NCBI GenBank assembly: GCA_944739405.2
Contig: OX123200.2
Coordinates: forward strand, 8,386,761-8,450,760
Direction: 5' to 3'
Source: Euclidia mi
Taxonomy: Eukaryota; Arthropoda; Insecta; Lepidoptera; Erebidae
Length of the DNA: 64,000 bases
Part shown: piece by piece, positions 1 through 12,640 of the stretch
How positions within the stretch are numbered: position 1 is the stretch's first letter
How the letters are laid out: the number at the start of each line of letters is the position of its first letter
Translations under genes and position numbers: made by a program
Notes under the pieces: model-generated
What the model was told of the DNA's origin: nothing
The model's input: the letters and a program-made list of their open reading frames with translations, nothing else
Database searches by the model: none

Positions 1-477
1 TTGACACACATAGTTATGTTATAATTTAATAAACTTATACCTACTACTCATTTTTATGTAAAAATAATATGTCGAGCTATTTATAGAGTATTCAAGGGCA
101 GTATTCAAGAAATTCATTCAGTATTCAACTCAAAGTTCACAACTGCATCGCAATGAATAGACAGAGACAGAACGATGTCCGTCTGAGACATAGCAATGCA
201 ATTTAAACTTGTTGAAGAACGAATTGGTCAGATAAAACCGAAGCGTTATCTATTTATTGCTGTGTTTGAGCTCTTGGCGTTTGGCTGTTCGGAAAATAGA
301 TTGAGTGTCAATGACTTCTTTGGTTATAAGTTTCTTGATCTTATATATTTAAAGTGATTCTTGGTAGACAGAAGAAATACTTGTTCACAAAAAAATTATT
401 GAAATTGTAGGCAGAGTAAAACAGTTTATTGTATTGGTTACGACTATGAATAATATATTTAAAGATTGATAAGAGGG
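1..477. other. Non-coding stretch
   Basis: AT-rich DNA with stop codons in all frames. No exon, repeat boundary or RNA gene could be recognised here. Confidence 0.4.
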
Positions 478-663
478 TACCAGCAGCTACACCCGCACTA
501 TTTTATTTGTTTCCTAGAGGAAACAGGCTCTAGAGAGCCCGTGTACAATTTACCTCAATGATCCCCAAGGAACATACCTTCATGCCAAATATCAGCTTCT
601 GACGCCCAGTTTTGGCTGCGCATTGTCTGTCAGTCAGTCAGTAACACAAGATTTATATAAGAT
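478..663 (-). mobile_element. Short non-autonomous Helitron-like repeat
   Basis: Read on the minus strand this holds the signature of a family seen at least six more times in the window: a CTTGTGTTACTGACTGAC start, then AAGCTGATATTTGGCATG, TTCCTTGGGGA and a GTAGCTGCTGG end. The terminal CTAG is degraded in this copy. Better copies (45086-45292, 63126-63332) start with TC after an A and end in CTAG before a T, as Helitrons do. It has no coding capacity. Confidence 0.55.
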
Positions 664-2459
664 TTATGAAAAAGTCCCCATCATGAAACGTACCTTTTAC
701 CTTAAATTAGTGAAACGTTTCTGTCACAGCTCTGCATTTATCTTACTTGTGGCTAAAGTAAAAGTCTTATCTTAGGGTATTTAGATGCTAATTATATAAT
801 TAAGAAATACGCCTGAACGCATTTGAACAAAATTCTGCGCACAAAATATTTCAAGATTGTTCATAGGATACCTTTTATCACCATATCGAGGCAGTGTACG
901 TACTTGTGGCTGTCAGTTCTCTGATAATTAAGTTTCACCATTACTATCAACATCAGCCCTGTATATATACTGTCCCCGTGTTGGGCACGGGTCTCTTTAC
1001 AATTAGAAGGGTAAAGCAATAATCGACCACACTGGTGAAGTGCAAGTTGGCAGACTTCAATTAAATTGACATATCTCCAATTTTAACATAGGTTCTCAGC
1101 TGTCAAAAGGCCAGTGACCGTCAACTGTCAAAAGCTCAAAAGCTAGTGTCCACCATAGCACACTATGACGTCATTTTAATGGTAACCGAAAATATACCAC
1201 ATTCAAAAATAGTAATCTGACAGATATTCTTTGATCACGTTCAGATTAGAGATCGTAACTGTCAGCATCAAACGACATCCTTAATGGTCCCGCTAGTTAA
1301 AAGTGATACGCAATATATCAAAGTAAATTCAGCTACTTAATTTTTCAAAGGTATATAAATATATGGATGGTATATTTTTATAGTTATATTTTTATAGGGA
1401 CTATGGTAGAGACCTCGACAAGGGATGTCATAATTCTTAAAGCAATTTATAATAGAGTTGTAAAGGAAAGTATAATTATGTATGTAGTAATAGGCGACAC
1501 GAGACATATGTTGAACGAGACATATGTTTATTCTTCAATATCCATATGCATTTATTATCTTGATTCATATTTTGTCCTATATTGCCCCTTTTCTTAACAA
1601 TGATTTCCATACTGACATATATTTTTGAATGGAGGAAGAAACAACGGACAGAAAAAACAACTAAATGTTTTTGTATCCGTTGCTTGTCGTTTATTTTCAC
1701 AAATAAATAACACTGAAACAACGGAGGCAAAAGACTGGAAATATCCATTTTTGGATGACACAAACTGTTGTACTATGTGGGAATCAAACTCAATCGAATC
1801 AACAAAACGAACCGTCACGTAAACTCACCTAGCATCCAGAAAACTCAATAGAAGAATACAGGTTATAAAAACTCTACTGAACCATCTGATAAAAATACAT
1901 GTAACCCCTGCAATTACTTACAAACCAAAGAAAGTACAGCTTGGATAATAAATATCTTTCGCGAAACGAGAGCAGAAAATGCAAGGTAACAATGAGAAAT
2001 GTAGACAATTTATTCGTTCACATAGCGAATAAAAACATGTCTAATAACTCAACGAAGTTTTCATTCAGACCGGTTGAACATCGTCAATGATATTGGAATA
2101 CTTCTTACAATACTTCTTGTGAATTGCTAGATTGGGAATTCTGTGAAGATTGCGAATAGTTCAATTTTGTAAGCTGTATTTCTGAAAATGTTATTTGGAT
2201 ACCTTGTACAGGTAAACGGAAATAAAAACTACTATTTTAATTAAAAAGTATAGTGGTCGTGTTCTTATGTTTTATTTTTTTTATATAATCAAGTCAAAGT
2301 TTGTTTCTTGATGTTGTAACACAGCGGAAAATCAAGCAATTTGTTGAGGTTTTGAAGTTCATGTCTGTTTTGATAATAATATATGAAAAAAATACCCATT
2401 ATTTTTGTGCTTTTGGCGTTATCCAGGGAGGAAACAGGAGATTAGTTTTGTATGAAACA
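664..2459. other. Non-coding stretch with one SINE tail
   Basis: AT-rich. Apart from a minus-strand SINE/LINE tail near 951-1065, no gene or repeat boundary is evident. Overlapping short reading frames at 1367-1822 lie on both strands and have no recognisable protein character. Confidence 0.35.
951..1065 (-). repeat. SINE/LINE tail fragment (GGGCACGGG family)
   Basis: The + strand shows CATCAGCCCTGTATATATAC, TGTTGGGCACGGGTCTC, a GAAGGGTAA block and GTTGGCAGACTTCA. The same ordered blocks occur at 10067-10233, 51687-51880 (minus) and 17810-17985 (plus). It is a 5'-truncated, diverged copy. Confidence 0.6.
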
Positions 2460-3113
2460 AAACCGGCCAAGTGCGTGTCGGGCCACGCGCAATGTAGGGT
2501 TCCGTAGTTGCCCATAATGGCCTTACGTAGATCTTTAAGATTAAGCCAGCGCTCCCAATGTAAACTCACAGAAATAGGTATTTATAAGTTAACCGACAAT
2601 TACTCGTAAACTAGTGATGTCTACTTAGCCGTGATAGTTTTCCTTTTAAATTCGTTATATACTACATTTGTGATTTTTTCACCTCTTCCAAATTAATAGT
2701 TTAGCCGGCAGAGGGAGGGGGGGGGGACACTTGAGTCTAACAATTTTTTTCACTTCAAAGCTTGATATTTGACAAACCAATCACTTGATCGAAAAATGAT
2801 TTGAGCAAACTAATAATACTTTTTTAAAACCTATCCAATGATTATGATATTTTATAAAACCTATCCACATAATGGGGTACTCAACCAAAAAAAATTCAAC
2901 CCTACTATGTAAATGTAGGGGAGATACCCTTAAAAAATAAAATCTTAAATTTTATTCTACAGTTTTGTTGCAATGTCTTATGTCTATATTCATGTCAAAT
3001 ATCAGCTTTCTAGCACCAGGCTTCTCTGAGATAGGCTGCGGACGGACAGACAAACAGACGGACGGACATGACGAAACTATAAGGGTTCCTTATGGACTAC
3101 GAAACCCTAAAAA
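2460..3113 (+). repeat. Lepidopteran GGGTTCCGTAG repeat
   Basis: It begins with GGCCAAGTGCGTGTCGGGC and AGGGTTCCGTAG. It contains a poly-G run, an ATGTAGGGGAGATACCC block and TCAGCTTTCTAG. It ends with repeated GACGGACGGACA and ACTACGAAACCCTAAAAA. The GGGTTCCGTAG start and CTACGAAACCC end form an imperfect inverted pair. I know this interspersed family from moth genomes by its sequence but cannot name its class with certainty. It has no open frame. Confidence 0.65.
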
Positions 3114-3520
3114 CGGCCCTAGTCCTAGAGATGCTTAGAAAGCCCTCGATAATACAGCATTATTACCTAGTGCGGTAATTGTTTATAAAAGAGAAAAGAT
3201 CAAGTTTATTTATATTTCATTAAAAAAAACAATATAAATTATCTTGTACAATATTAATTTCTTTATAATGAAACCTATTAAGTAATTTGAATTAAGTGTC
3301 AGTTAGAAAACTGTTGTAATAGTCGACCATTTATTAAGACTGTTATTCTTATTACAGGTAATTAGCACAAACGAGGTCACAAAAGAGTTTCAGTGAGCAG
3401 ATTCGGTAAAACCGTTCGTTTTCAATTATAAATAGTTTTAATTGTTAGTAAAATAGTTAAAAGTATCACCAAATTCTTGATTTTCAACTTTCTGTTCCCA
3501 TGCAATTTTACCTAATTATT

Positions 3521-3790
3521 TTTAGGGTTCTGTAATAAACTATAAGAAACCCTTATAGTTGGCTATGTCCCTCCGTTCGTCTGTCTGTACGTGGTTTTAG
3601 GCGGGAACTATAACCAGTGTGCAGCATTTTGATTACGTGGACAAAACTGTAAAATGAAATTCTGAAAAAGTTTTGATTTAAAGGTAGCTTCTATATACCT
3701 ATGAGATTTTTTATTTTGCTACGACACTATACGGGCTATCGTTAGATAGGTTTAGATAGGTCACAGTTAAAATTATTATTAGGTTTCTGT
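3521..3790 (-). repeat. Partial copy of the GGGTTCCGTAG repeat, inverted
   Basis: TTTTTAGGGTTCTGTAATA followed by CTTATAGTTGGCTATGTCC and CGTTCGTCTGTCTGT is the reverse complement of the 3' end of the 2460-3113 repeat. It lies about 400 bp away in the opposite orientation, so the pair could form a long-range inverted repeat. The inner part is diverged. Confidence 0.5.
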
Positions 3791-6700
3791 GCGCTGTTTT
3801 ACGTAGTATCGCATCGCATTACTCTACGTCGTATCGCATCACCTTGCTTTCCGTTGCGTCTCATCGCGATAGTTATCTTCGCGGATGTACGACTTAGATA
3901 CTCCAGCAACTGCATAAGCAACTTGGTAAAATAAAATACCTGTTTACGGGCAAAATATTATTCATCATTGCTGTATTTACTGAGAATTCCAAAAGCCTTA
4001 TAGGTTAATCAAGCTGATTTATAAAAGCAAAATATGCAAATACATTTATATCACCACAATTTTCAAAGGCTCAACTTTCAAAGACTCCTTTGTTTTACTT
4101 AAAATTACTTAGATAACTCGTAATAAGGATAAGCCATCTAACACTGTTACGAGTGAAATTATGCAAAACAGCAATGAAATCTATTCCAAACTTTATTTAT
4201 AGCATTAAACACGCCTCATGCTGTGAGAGAACGTGTAAATTAAGAGTCAAAGTTTTTAATATTAAATGAATACAACTAAGGAAAATGTTAGTTTCAATAA
4301 ATTCCAAATAGAGGCGCTCCCAAATTTGCTTTGCATCAAGAAATTTGTTATTTTATTTTATTCCGGATAAAGTAAATTATGAATAGAAAAAATATTTGAT
4401 TACTTTTTATCGAGTCTCTTTAAAGGTTTATTCAGTTACCTATAAAAACTTATTGATAATTTAATTTTTGTGTGATACACCAATTAGCCGTAAAAGTATT
4501 TTTGTTTCAGTAACCAAACAATGTAAATAACCTAAGTAGGAATGTAATACGCGTCTTAACACGTGACCTGACGAAGATTGAAATTGAAAGTGAAGGTTAA
4601 ACTGTAAAGCTATTATTTTATTCTGAGCTTGCAGTTCAAAATCAATGAGCCCGTGTTATATTTAATTTACGGACGTAGATTATTTATTTATTTATTTATT
4701 ACAGTTTTACAATACATAATATATTAATAAAGTTGTGCTCCACAAAACCGGTTTCGCGGTTTGGCTGATATTTTTATCTTAATAAAATTTTAGTCAAAAA
4801 CCACCCATACGCTTTCTATAGTGTCTTGTACGATCACCTTGGCTGCCAAACGTTTTAATTTTTTCACAAGGTCACATTTAATTCGTATAACTGTTTACTG
4901 AGAGCGATCGTATCGATTGAGATTATCCTCAGAACACGTGCTTCGTTTAAAAATAAAGTATTAAACGTGTAGTCAAAAATATAATCCAGTTGAATATAAA
5001 TAAACTTTAATACTTTTTATGAACACTTATGAAATGATCCACGTGTTCGTAAAATATGAATAGAAGACGAATTTGCTAGATATCAGAAATTATGTATAGA
5101 CGAAAGACATGTACATTTTTTATAAGCGTAGATGTATAGCCATCTAGTTCCTTCACAATACCTTGAAAATTGATTAGTGCACATTGCGCAATATATTTTA
5201 ATTGTATGAAGAATGGGTATTTGAGCTCATGGATAAATTTACAGAGTTGGCTAATAATTCTGATCTTACAATGACTCTTAGGGTATCCAAAAAATAAAAC
5301 TTCTCAGTTAGTTGATTGCTCATTAGATGATAAATATTTAAAAAATCACATAAAATCTACCATCCAGTGCCTAACACGACGTTTAGACTCAATATAAACG
5401 CGACTTATACAACTGAGATCTCCATCTTCGTAGAAAGAGATAGAATATAATACGTTATGCGATTAATTTAAGCCATTTATATTAAGATTATTTCTGAGCA
5501 CTGGATAATCTCAGTTCTCTTTAGTAACAACGCCAGACGCTGCATTTCCGCGTATTTAAGCGTCTATAATTAGACATGAGTTTAATAGGACTGTTAGTAG
5601 AAGTTGATAAGTCAATTACGAAGATATTTGCAATTAACTGTTAGATATCTGTTTTATTACAGGCTGAAAATATTTTCATATTATAAACCATATGGTTTGC
5701 TGATGTTTTGATAGATAAGTCTGCATTGATGAGAAAAGGTGTTATTCATAATACTTCATAGAATTTTATAAAATAATAGCACATTTCTATTATTACACCG
5801 CACGGATACAATTTGTGAATGTACACATAATTGAATGTTTGTTTAAGTTTACTTAAATGACGACATCAACAGTAGGAATAAAGCTTACATCGCGAGATAC
5901 TATATTTTATTCAAATAAAGGACACAAAGTTCATCCAGACTTGTAGCAATAATTTGTTATACCACATCTCAAAAACTGATCGTAATGTCTAAAGGCAAAG
6001 TAACGCTTAAACCACTACCAACTTTTAGCACGGTTCAATGGAGTCTTTTATACAAGCGAAACCAATATTTCAAGCTTATTTATCCTAAGAATTGACAACA
6101 TTATGTCCAAAGACCGATATAAATGAGCCAATCCTGTCCAGTCGTACTCGAGGCCCCGAAAAGCCGATCAAAGTGTCGGTCTGTGAAAAATCACGTTCCT
6201 AAGATTTTTCCTTAAGGAAGTCCCGCGAAGTGTGTGCCGATATCCGATAGGCCCTTGAGACTAATAATATTTGAGACGGGTGTGTATGGTTTCGTACCTA
6301 AATATTGAACTGGATTTCAGGGAATTTTGTGTTGGAAATACTGAGTTTGTTTTGTACCTGCTGCGAATGGGGGCAAACTTGCTGTACAAAGTTTAGTGTC
6401 AGATTTGAGCCCGGCCTTAGTAAAATTATGATTATTATTTCTTGTGGAAATTGTTTAAAAAAATATGAATTTATATTCTAGCTAAAACAACAAATAACAA
6501 TTGCTATACATAATATACATACGCCCATATGATATGCCGTTATGTCATGTCGGGTACAGAATCGTTAGTAGGACCAGTCAAGTACCAGTCAGATATGTGC
6601 AATCCAACTGGCCAAATATATAGTCCATTATTTGACTGGATTAACGAACGAAGTTGGTAAAGCAAAATAATTTTTTATAAACATGATCATAAAATCATCA

Positions 6701-7029
6701 TAACTTATAAATATGAAGTTCAAAAATAAAATACGACCGACATCATTTGATTTGAAAACGAAGAATATAACAGCAATTTATCCGTCCACACTAGTCATAA
6801 AAGTCAAAAGGAAAATAGGTAATCTGTACGTGAAATATGGCAACACCGACCCGTTATCGGGGAAAAGTAAATAAAAATATATTTACGAGGGAGGTGAAAA
6901 CATTTGTAGTGAGCCAATATTTTACTATTTTATTACCTCGCTTTATAATCAATTTACAAAGTAAATAATGCATAGAGTATGATTCCGATCATGGAATAAC
7001 GTTTTGCTCTCGTCGTACTGAATTTCATC
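3791..7029. other. Non-coding stretch
   Basis: AT-rich with no credible exon. Local features are a TATCGCATC motif repeated near 3805-3845 and the LINE tail at 4680-4790. Nothing else was recognised. Confidence 0.35.
4680..4790 (-). repeat. LINE 3' tail fragment
   Basis: The + strand begins with a (TTTA)n run and continues into CAGTTTTACAATACATAAT and AATAAAGTTGTGCTCCACA. On the minus strand this reads as a 3' UTR end followed by a (TAAA)n tail, typical of 5'-truncated non-LTR insertions. Confidence 0.4.
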
Positions 7030-7039
7030 TTAGCTTTAT

Positions 7040-7260
7040 TGGTCTTTCTTCTTTTTTGAGTCTTAAGTTATCGCCAGGTCGGGTGTTAGAGTTTCTATAC
7101 CGCCGGAAGGCCTGCGACATGGCCATAGAAGTTCTTCACCTGAGACACAAACTAGAAGCTCTCTCAGCACGGTAGACAGAGCTCAAATGTTAATGACACA
7201 GCGATCGGTTACCCATCCAAGTGGTGACCTATGCATGCGGTGGTTAACTTAACAAAAATT
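7040..7260 (-). mobile_element. 5S rRNA-derived SINE (SINE3-like)
   Basis: On the minus strand 7253-7205 reads GTTAAGTTAACC...CACTTGGATGGGTAACCG. This resembles the 3' half of 5S rRNA (GTTAAGCAACGTC...TACTTGGATGGGTGACCG), which contains the internal pol III promoter. It runs into a unique body and an A/G-rich tail (7058-7040). The arrangement of a 5S-like head, body and A-rich tail is that of SINE3-type elements. The 5' half of the 5S homology was not recognised. Confidence 0.45.
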
Positions 7261-8269
7261 TATTTAGAACGCCACGTCAAGTCACGCTATGAACGCTACA
7301 TTAGTCACATATTATCTTCACTTGATTCGATCGGCGTTCTGGGCATTGATTGGGCAGCTTCTAGTTCTAAAATGGTTGTGACTTTGAAACGGGCGACTCG
7401 GAGCAATGAATGCTATTCCAATACGGGTGAGACGTAAGCTTAGCAGCTTAGTGGCATAAGAGATAAAGATGCCGAATTCCTGTCATGTTATACTCCGGGC
7501 TCAAAGGCTTGGATGCAACCGGAATAACGCTGGGTCTTTGGTGACCGTATTACTAAAGAAATCAACAATAAGACTATAACAGCTTTGTCCAAAATGCCAT
7601 GCCATGTCAAAGAGAACTCATTATTCATTTCCCTTCTTTCTACCGCCTCCCACAAAATTCAGCGTACTAGTATGACAAATTAAGTAATAGCAACTGACCT
7701 AGTAGGTTTACAAAACTGGATGCCTGCCCACTTTTTTACGAAAAGCGTGCCTGTTAACTAACCGACAATACAAATGTGTGTGGCGTTATGAGATTTTATG
7801 ACTCATATCTACGTCATCACTGGTATATGTTACTGTGTTTAATATTGGGAACATGCGCTGATTTAATACGGTTTACCTCCGGTGGCCTAGGTTGTTGATG
7901 GAATATATCCACGTCAATGGGGAAAACATTTTCTATGATGTTTAATAAATAGGTAAATAAAATTTGACGGGCAAGCTTGCTTCATTTTTGGATATTCTAT
8001 ATAAGCGACAGACCATACAATGATTTATGACAAATAAAATAATTTTGAGGAAACATGACTAACACTAGGCCTGGTCTAAACTTTGGACTATGTTAAATCA
8101 ATTTTCCTAATTTAACCGACTTGCCCGATCTCTAAGGAATTTACGGAAATCCCTTCTTAGTGCACCACTACGCCCCCTAAAAGACATACATGGCAAATTT
8201 CGACTTCTTTCGCCAAGCAGTTTCGATTCTGCTTTGTCAGCCAATAATGAAAGAATTTTTATACATACA
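7261..8269. other. Non-coding stretch with SINE debris
   Basis: Around 7470-7535 the blocks CCGGGCTCAAAGGCTTGGATG and GCAACCGGAATAACGCT reappear inverted near 55975-56030, so part of this stretch belongs to the same dispersed family. No gene was seen. Confidence 0.4.
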
Positions 8270-8449
8270 CTAGCTGACCCGGCGAACTTCATACTGCCAT
8301 ATTTTATTTCTCTAGATTTTTTTGGACTTAATTGTGAATCTAAACCATTCTCATGTCCCCTTGAACACACACAAAAAATCTCATCAAAATCGGTCCAGTC
8401 GTTTAGGGGGAGTTCAGTGACATACAAACGCACACAATAAATATAAAGA
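8270..8449 (-). mobile_element. Short non-autonomous Helitron
   Basis: The + strand begins A-CTAGCTGACCCGGCGAAC and ends AATATAAAGA-C. On the minus strand that gives a TC start and a CTAG end before T, with GTTCGCCGGGTCAG just inside the 3' end. The middle holds ATCGGTCCAGTCGTTTAGG, shared with many lepidopteran miniature Helitrons. It is 180 bp, with no target duplication, as expected for Helitrons. Confidence 0.6.
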
Positions 8450-9617
8450 CGTTTAAAGAAGGCCAATCGTCTTAGTTTGAATAAATGCATTTTATTCCTA
8501 AAAAACGGACACGTGACGTGTCAAAATAAAGGGTACTCATTAGTTCGACCAACATCAGCCCTTTTACCTTCTAATTTACACGTGTACATTGGATGTGTAT
8601 TTTGTGCGGTTTGTTCCCGAATCACGTGTGCAACACACTATGGATTTGTGCAAATATTTGTGTCTATATTATGTATAAGTTTGTAGGCGATCGGTATACG
8701 TTATGATTGTTTTTCTACATAAGTGATACTAAGTTTTGGAGTTTATATTTGGGTGTATTTTTTACAATAAAGAAAACCTATTTGTGAAAAATTTATTCAA
8801 TCTAGATATATAGCATTTAGAATGTTATGTAAATAATAGGCATGTGTATGTGTTTTTGTGTAGGTTCTTAAACGGTATTATTTGCTCGTTTGGAGATTGT
8901 TTTCCAGTAACTTAATAATTTCATGTGCCCTCAGTACAATTACTATCGCTAATCCGATAAGTATACTTTTTATTCTTTTCCGCGCACCACGATGAAATCC
9001 ATAACACCTTTATCGCATGAGACTTTACAACGATTCACAATAAAAATAACAACCAAAAGAAACAACCATTGGTGCATCACCCAGATTGTTGTCCCATGCG
9101 TGACCCACACACAGAGTTATGCGGCAACCCAGCTGTTTAACGTTAAAACATTTTCATACCTAGAACAATGTATAAAGTTAAAAAAGAAAAAAACATTGAC
9201 ACGCAGACAAGGCTGTAAACTGGTCGCAACTCACCAAGATATTAACCGTGTAACTGGCTCTGATCTTGAATGGTCATTGGGATGGTCCCACCACCACCTA
9301 GAAATATTACTAACACAATACATATCTTTTGCCTTGTACCATTTTATCAACATTCAAATAAATATCTACCAGTAGACTCGGGTTATCTAGGTACTTTTGA
9401 ATAACACATTGTTACTCCATATGGAAACGAGTTTTAAGTACCTGATTAATTTATAAGTACTAAGTATTCAAATCACCATTATATTTTCCAGCAAGCTGTA
9501 CAAAATTCACATTTTGTTCAGCTTTCAGCATTCATTCAACCATTCAGCGTTGCGGCGAGGCAATCTCTTATACCTACTATTACACCATCTTTGCAGTATC
9601 TAGTCCAATATAATCTG
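8450..9617. other. Non-coding stretch
   Basis: No recognisable exon or repeat. A 127-codon frame at 8992-9375 (+) is lysine/histidine-rich, has no domain I can recognise and no splice or start context, so I treat it as chance. Confidence 0.35.
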
Positions 9618-9734
9618 TTATAGGCTCGCCTCTTATTACGTGGGACTAAAGTATATCTGGCGAGAGAAAGTGGGTGTAGAAATACACCTCTGCCTACCTC
9701 TTCGGGGTTATAGGCGTGAGACTATGTATGTATG
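9618..9734 (+). mobile_element. 5'-truncated SINE with target duplication
   Basis: The body runs from TTATAGGCTCGCC through ACGTGGGACTAAAG, CTCTGCCTACCTCTTCGGGG and GGCGTGAGACTATG to a (TATG)n tail. TATAATCTG occurs on both sides (9609-9617 and 9735-9743), a 9-bp target-site duplication. It is the same family as the copy ending at 28735. The tRNA-like head is missing. Confidence 0.75.
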
Positions 9735-9743
9735 TATAATCTG

Positions 9744-10052
9744 GTAATATTCATACAAAGTACTCACCCTGTGTTTCGAAGCAACTGTCTCCAGCACTTG
9801 CGGTTCCGTATGTAATGTAGCTTGACGTGAATTCAGTGAAAAAACGCGCTAGAAATTCTGACCGAGGTATTGTTGGCTCTCTTGTTTAAGTGGGTGCTTT
9901 AGAGTTTACTAATAAAAGCACTGTATCACCTGTTTTGCACTGAAGTTAACTTATGATCGTCATACATAAAGTTATGACATCTTTTAGAAATAACAGATTA
10001 GGCCCGGCGACATCGAGAGCATTTATCACATTCAAGCTATTATCGATATTGT
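9744..10052. other. Non-coding stretch
   Basis: Nothing recognised between two SINE insertions. Confidence 0.35.
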
Positions 10053-10066
10053 TCTCATTATGAAAT

Positions 10067-10233
10067 CATCAGCCCTTTATGCTGTCCCACTGCTGGGGAC
10101 GGGCCTCTTCCCATTATGAGAAGGGTAGGTAAGGCCATAGTCCACCAAGCCGGCCAAGTGCGGGTTAGCAGACTTCACATGTCTTTCGAGAACATTATGG
10201 AGAACTCTCAGACATGCAGGTTTCCTCACGATG
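10067..10233 (-). mobile_element. 5'-truncated SINE with 14-bp target duplication
   Basis: The minus-strand family tail shows CATCAGCCC, CTGCTGGGGACGGGCCTC, GAGAAGGGTA and GGCCATAGTCCACCA. TCTCATTATGAAAT flanks it at 10053-10066 and 10234-10247, a perfect 14-bp target-site duplication. The tRNA-like head present in the 51687-52213 copy is absent. Confidence 0.8.
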
Positions 10234-10247
10234 TCTCATTATGAAAT

Positions 10248-11366
10248 AGTCCAATCAATTACGACACGATAGTGGTTTGTGGATGTGCGTGCGTGTGGTA
10301 AACATAGTTTTGTTCATTATTTTAAATGAGAAAAATTACGATTATAGTTTGACAGTAGAAAACGCGCTGCGCTGTGCTTTGTTATATCTGAGCCGGCCCT
10401 TACTGTTTGTTATTCTTATTACTTGTCTTGTTTACAAAATCAACTCTTATACGAATCATGATCTTAACTGCAATGTATGGATGACGAATACGAAAACATT
10501 CATCATCATTCCACTACTGTCCAGGTTGCATCTCATCTCTGAAACTTTAGAGCTAAAAGTATGACTTTAGCCTAAGCAGATTTGTCGGAGTATCTGAAGT
10601 CTCCACAACCCAAAGGGACAGGCATTTGCAGAGGTTTTGTATCGAGGGTTTTCATTCTGCATAACGAATGTCAAAGACGTTCATGACAGCTTGTACAAAA
10701 GTGGCAATAAAACTCACTATTATTATATATCTTTTTACCTGAATCTTTCTATATAAAAAGACATGCGCATATATTTCTTCTAAGCGCGTCGACAAAATAT
10801 CATTACTGAAAAATATAGTTCATAAATCTTCGAATTGTACCATAGCAGGTCACTAACAGGCAAGATAAAAAAGTTATGACACCGAATGCACACCGAATGC
10901 CACCGTTGTGGCACCGAATTTTATGAGTAATCTGTACGTTGATGAGACCAGTTGACGACCAAGGATTACACCAAAAAGCCCACTTTAGGCGGGCACTTTC
11001 TGACAGCTATTTAGTTCTGCGCACTAACTAGATGGCACAATTTATTTGGTGACGAAATTACTCGACAACGTCGGTAATCATGGTTTATGTCTTATTGTGG
11101 TTCCGTTTATCAGTTTATGGATGGATTGATGTTCTACTACACGTTTGTATACCTATGGCACAGGCCTGTATTTTCCTAAAGTACAGCAGTATATAGTCCA
11201 GATGATGTTGTTATCGCAATAAGGAGTCCTAAATAACTCACGCTGATAGAGCCTTTCGTGTATAGAGATCCATACTAACTTCCTTAAATCACAAATTTGG
11301 CCCAGTATATCCCCGTTAGTGGAATAGTTGAGGGCAATAGATTAAAATTTTCTTTCCGTACATTAT
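10248..11366. other. Non-coding stretch
   Basis: Remnants near 10580-10700 (CTCCACAACCCAAAGGGACA, TCAAAGACGTTCATGACA) resemble blocks at 56085-56190 and are probably old SINE or LINE DNA. A 95-codon frame at 10277-10564 has no recognisable domain. Confidence 0.3.
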
Positions 11367-11378
11367 AATAAACTTACA

Positions 11379-11490
11379 TACATACATACATATATAGACT
11401 CACGCCTGTTTCCCCGAAGGGGTAGGCAAAGGTATATTAAACGCCCACTTTTCGCCAGTGTTTTGATCCCACGTAATAGGTGGCGAGCCT
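11379..11490 (-). mobile_element. 5'-truncated SINE with 12-bp target duplication
   Basis: The minus-strand copy has GGCTCGCCACCTATTACG, a CTACCCCTTCGGGG block and a (TATG)n tail. AATAAACTTACA is duplicated at 11367-11378 and 11491-11502. Same family as 9618-9734, opposite orientation. Confidence 0.8.
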
Positions 11491-11959
11491 AATAAACTTA
11501 CACTGTAATAAATCCTTGCTGTCAATTAATGTGAAGCTGGCGTCTTTATTTATACCTTAACATTTCCCGCCGCCGTTATCCTCGAGAAACATGACAGTTT
11601 TTACGACAAGAGCGTATCTGTATACCTACGACAGAAATCCAAGTATTCCACAATGCACACACAGAAAATACGTGTCATACAACGGAAGACCGATCTTGCC
11701 TATGTACCATTCAAGTTAGTAAACTCGCAGCCAAGGCTGTTTAGAGCAAGCGTAATGCTAATATCAATAATGCTGCTAATAAAACTAGAGAATTCGAAAT
11801 AGATTTGGGTACTGAGAATTAGGGTTGGCCACATACGCTGGACCGTGAATGGACACAATTTAGCGAACTGTATAATAATATGCTGACCCTTCTCTTAAAC
11901 GATTTAATAAAAGCTTGGATCATAATGACTACTATGTAAATGTTGCCCATAAATAGATA

Positions 11960-12110
11960 TTAACGGATAGCGTAGCAGTCTAAGTGGCCAGCTCTCCGCT
12001 TAACACTGCACCGAGTGTAGTGTGTTAGATTTCCATACGAGGCAGCCCTTTGTGTCATCTACAAATGATCGTTTTGAGTGTAGATGTTCTTTGTATGTTT
12101 GGGTTCCAAA
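11960..12110 (+). mobile_element. tRNA-derived SINE head fragment
   Basis: TAGCGTAGCAGTCTAAGTGG (A-box-like) and CCATACGAGGCAGCCCTTTG (after a degraded B box) match the order of elements in the better copy at 46913-47110. It is diverged. Confidence 0.4.
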
Positions 12111-12640
12111 TTCAAATTCAAATTATATTTATTTTGTTAAACACAGGTAATAAAAAGATCTTACAAATAAAAGTACAGTGCAACGCTGTGTCTTGCCAAT
12201 GCTATCGGCGTACAAAAATTCATGGATAAAAAATAAAAATAATTAAAAGTAATAAAATCAATTAAAAACATTTTGAGACGTGTCATTTAGAAAATCGGTA
12301 ATCGAATAATAGCATCTTTCACACATCTTTCACTTTCCTTGATATTTTTTGTAAACATTTAATGAAAATCATAATCGTAAGGCAAAATAAATGCATCGGT
12401 ACCAGTATTTGTTCATGACTCAGCAGACAGATCGCAAGAATGTCGATAGATCGAGATCCTAGCCTGAGGTCTAAAGGAATTCTCTTTAATATAACAAGGT
12501 ATAAAATGCTGACTTGCAGTAGGCGTCCCCTCTTCAGCATTATCTTTGAAGGGTTTAACAAAACGTATACCCTTCGCCTATGGTGAATTGGCATTTTAAC
12601 ATGCTTCAGTAAGCTCTTTGTGACCGTTAATACTCTCAAG
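12111..12640 (-). repeat. LINE 3' end (Jockey-like tail)
   Basis: The + strand starts with CAAATTCAAATTCAAATTATA and runs into TTTATTTTGTTAAACACAGG. On the minus strand this is a 3' UTR ending in a (TTTGAA)n tail, the type also seen in LINE-2 at 35464. A 106-codon minus frame (12639-12319) may be UTR or degraded coding sequence; no domain was recognised. The inner boundary is approximate. Confidence 0.4.

Noticed and set aside
8107..8490. 127-codon minus-strand frame
   Set aside because: It runs straight through the Helitron at 8270-8449 and has no domain, so it is a chance frame.
8992..9375. 127-codon plus-strand frame as a gene
   Set aside because: No domain, no splice context and no repeat explanation; the length is within reach of chance in a 64-kb window.
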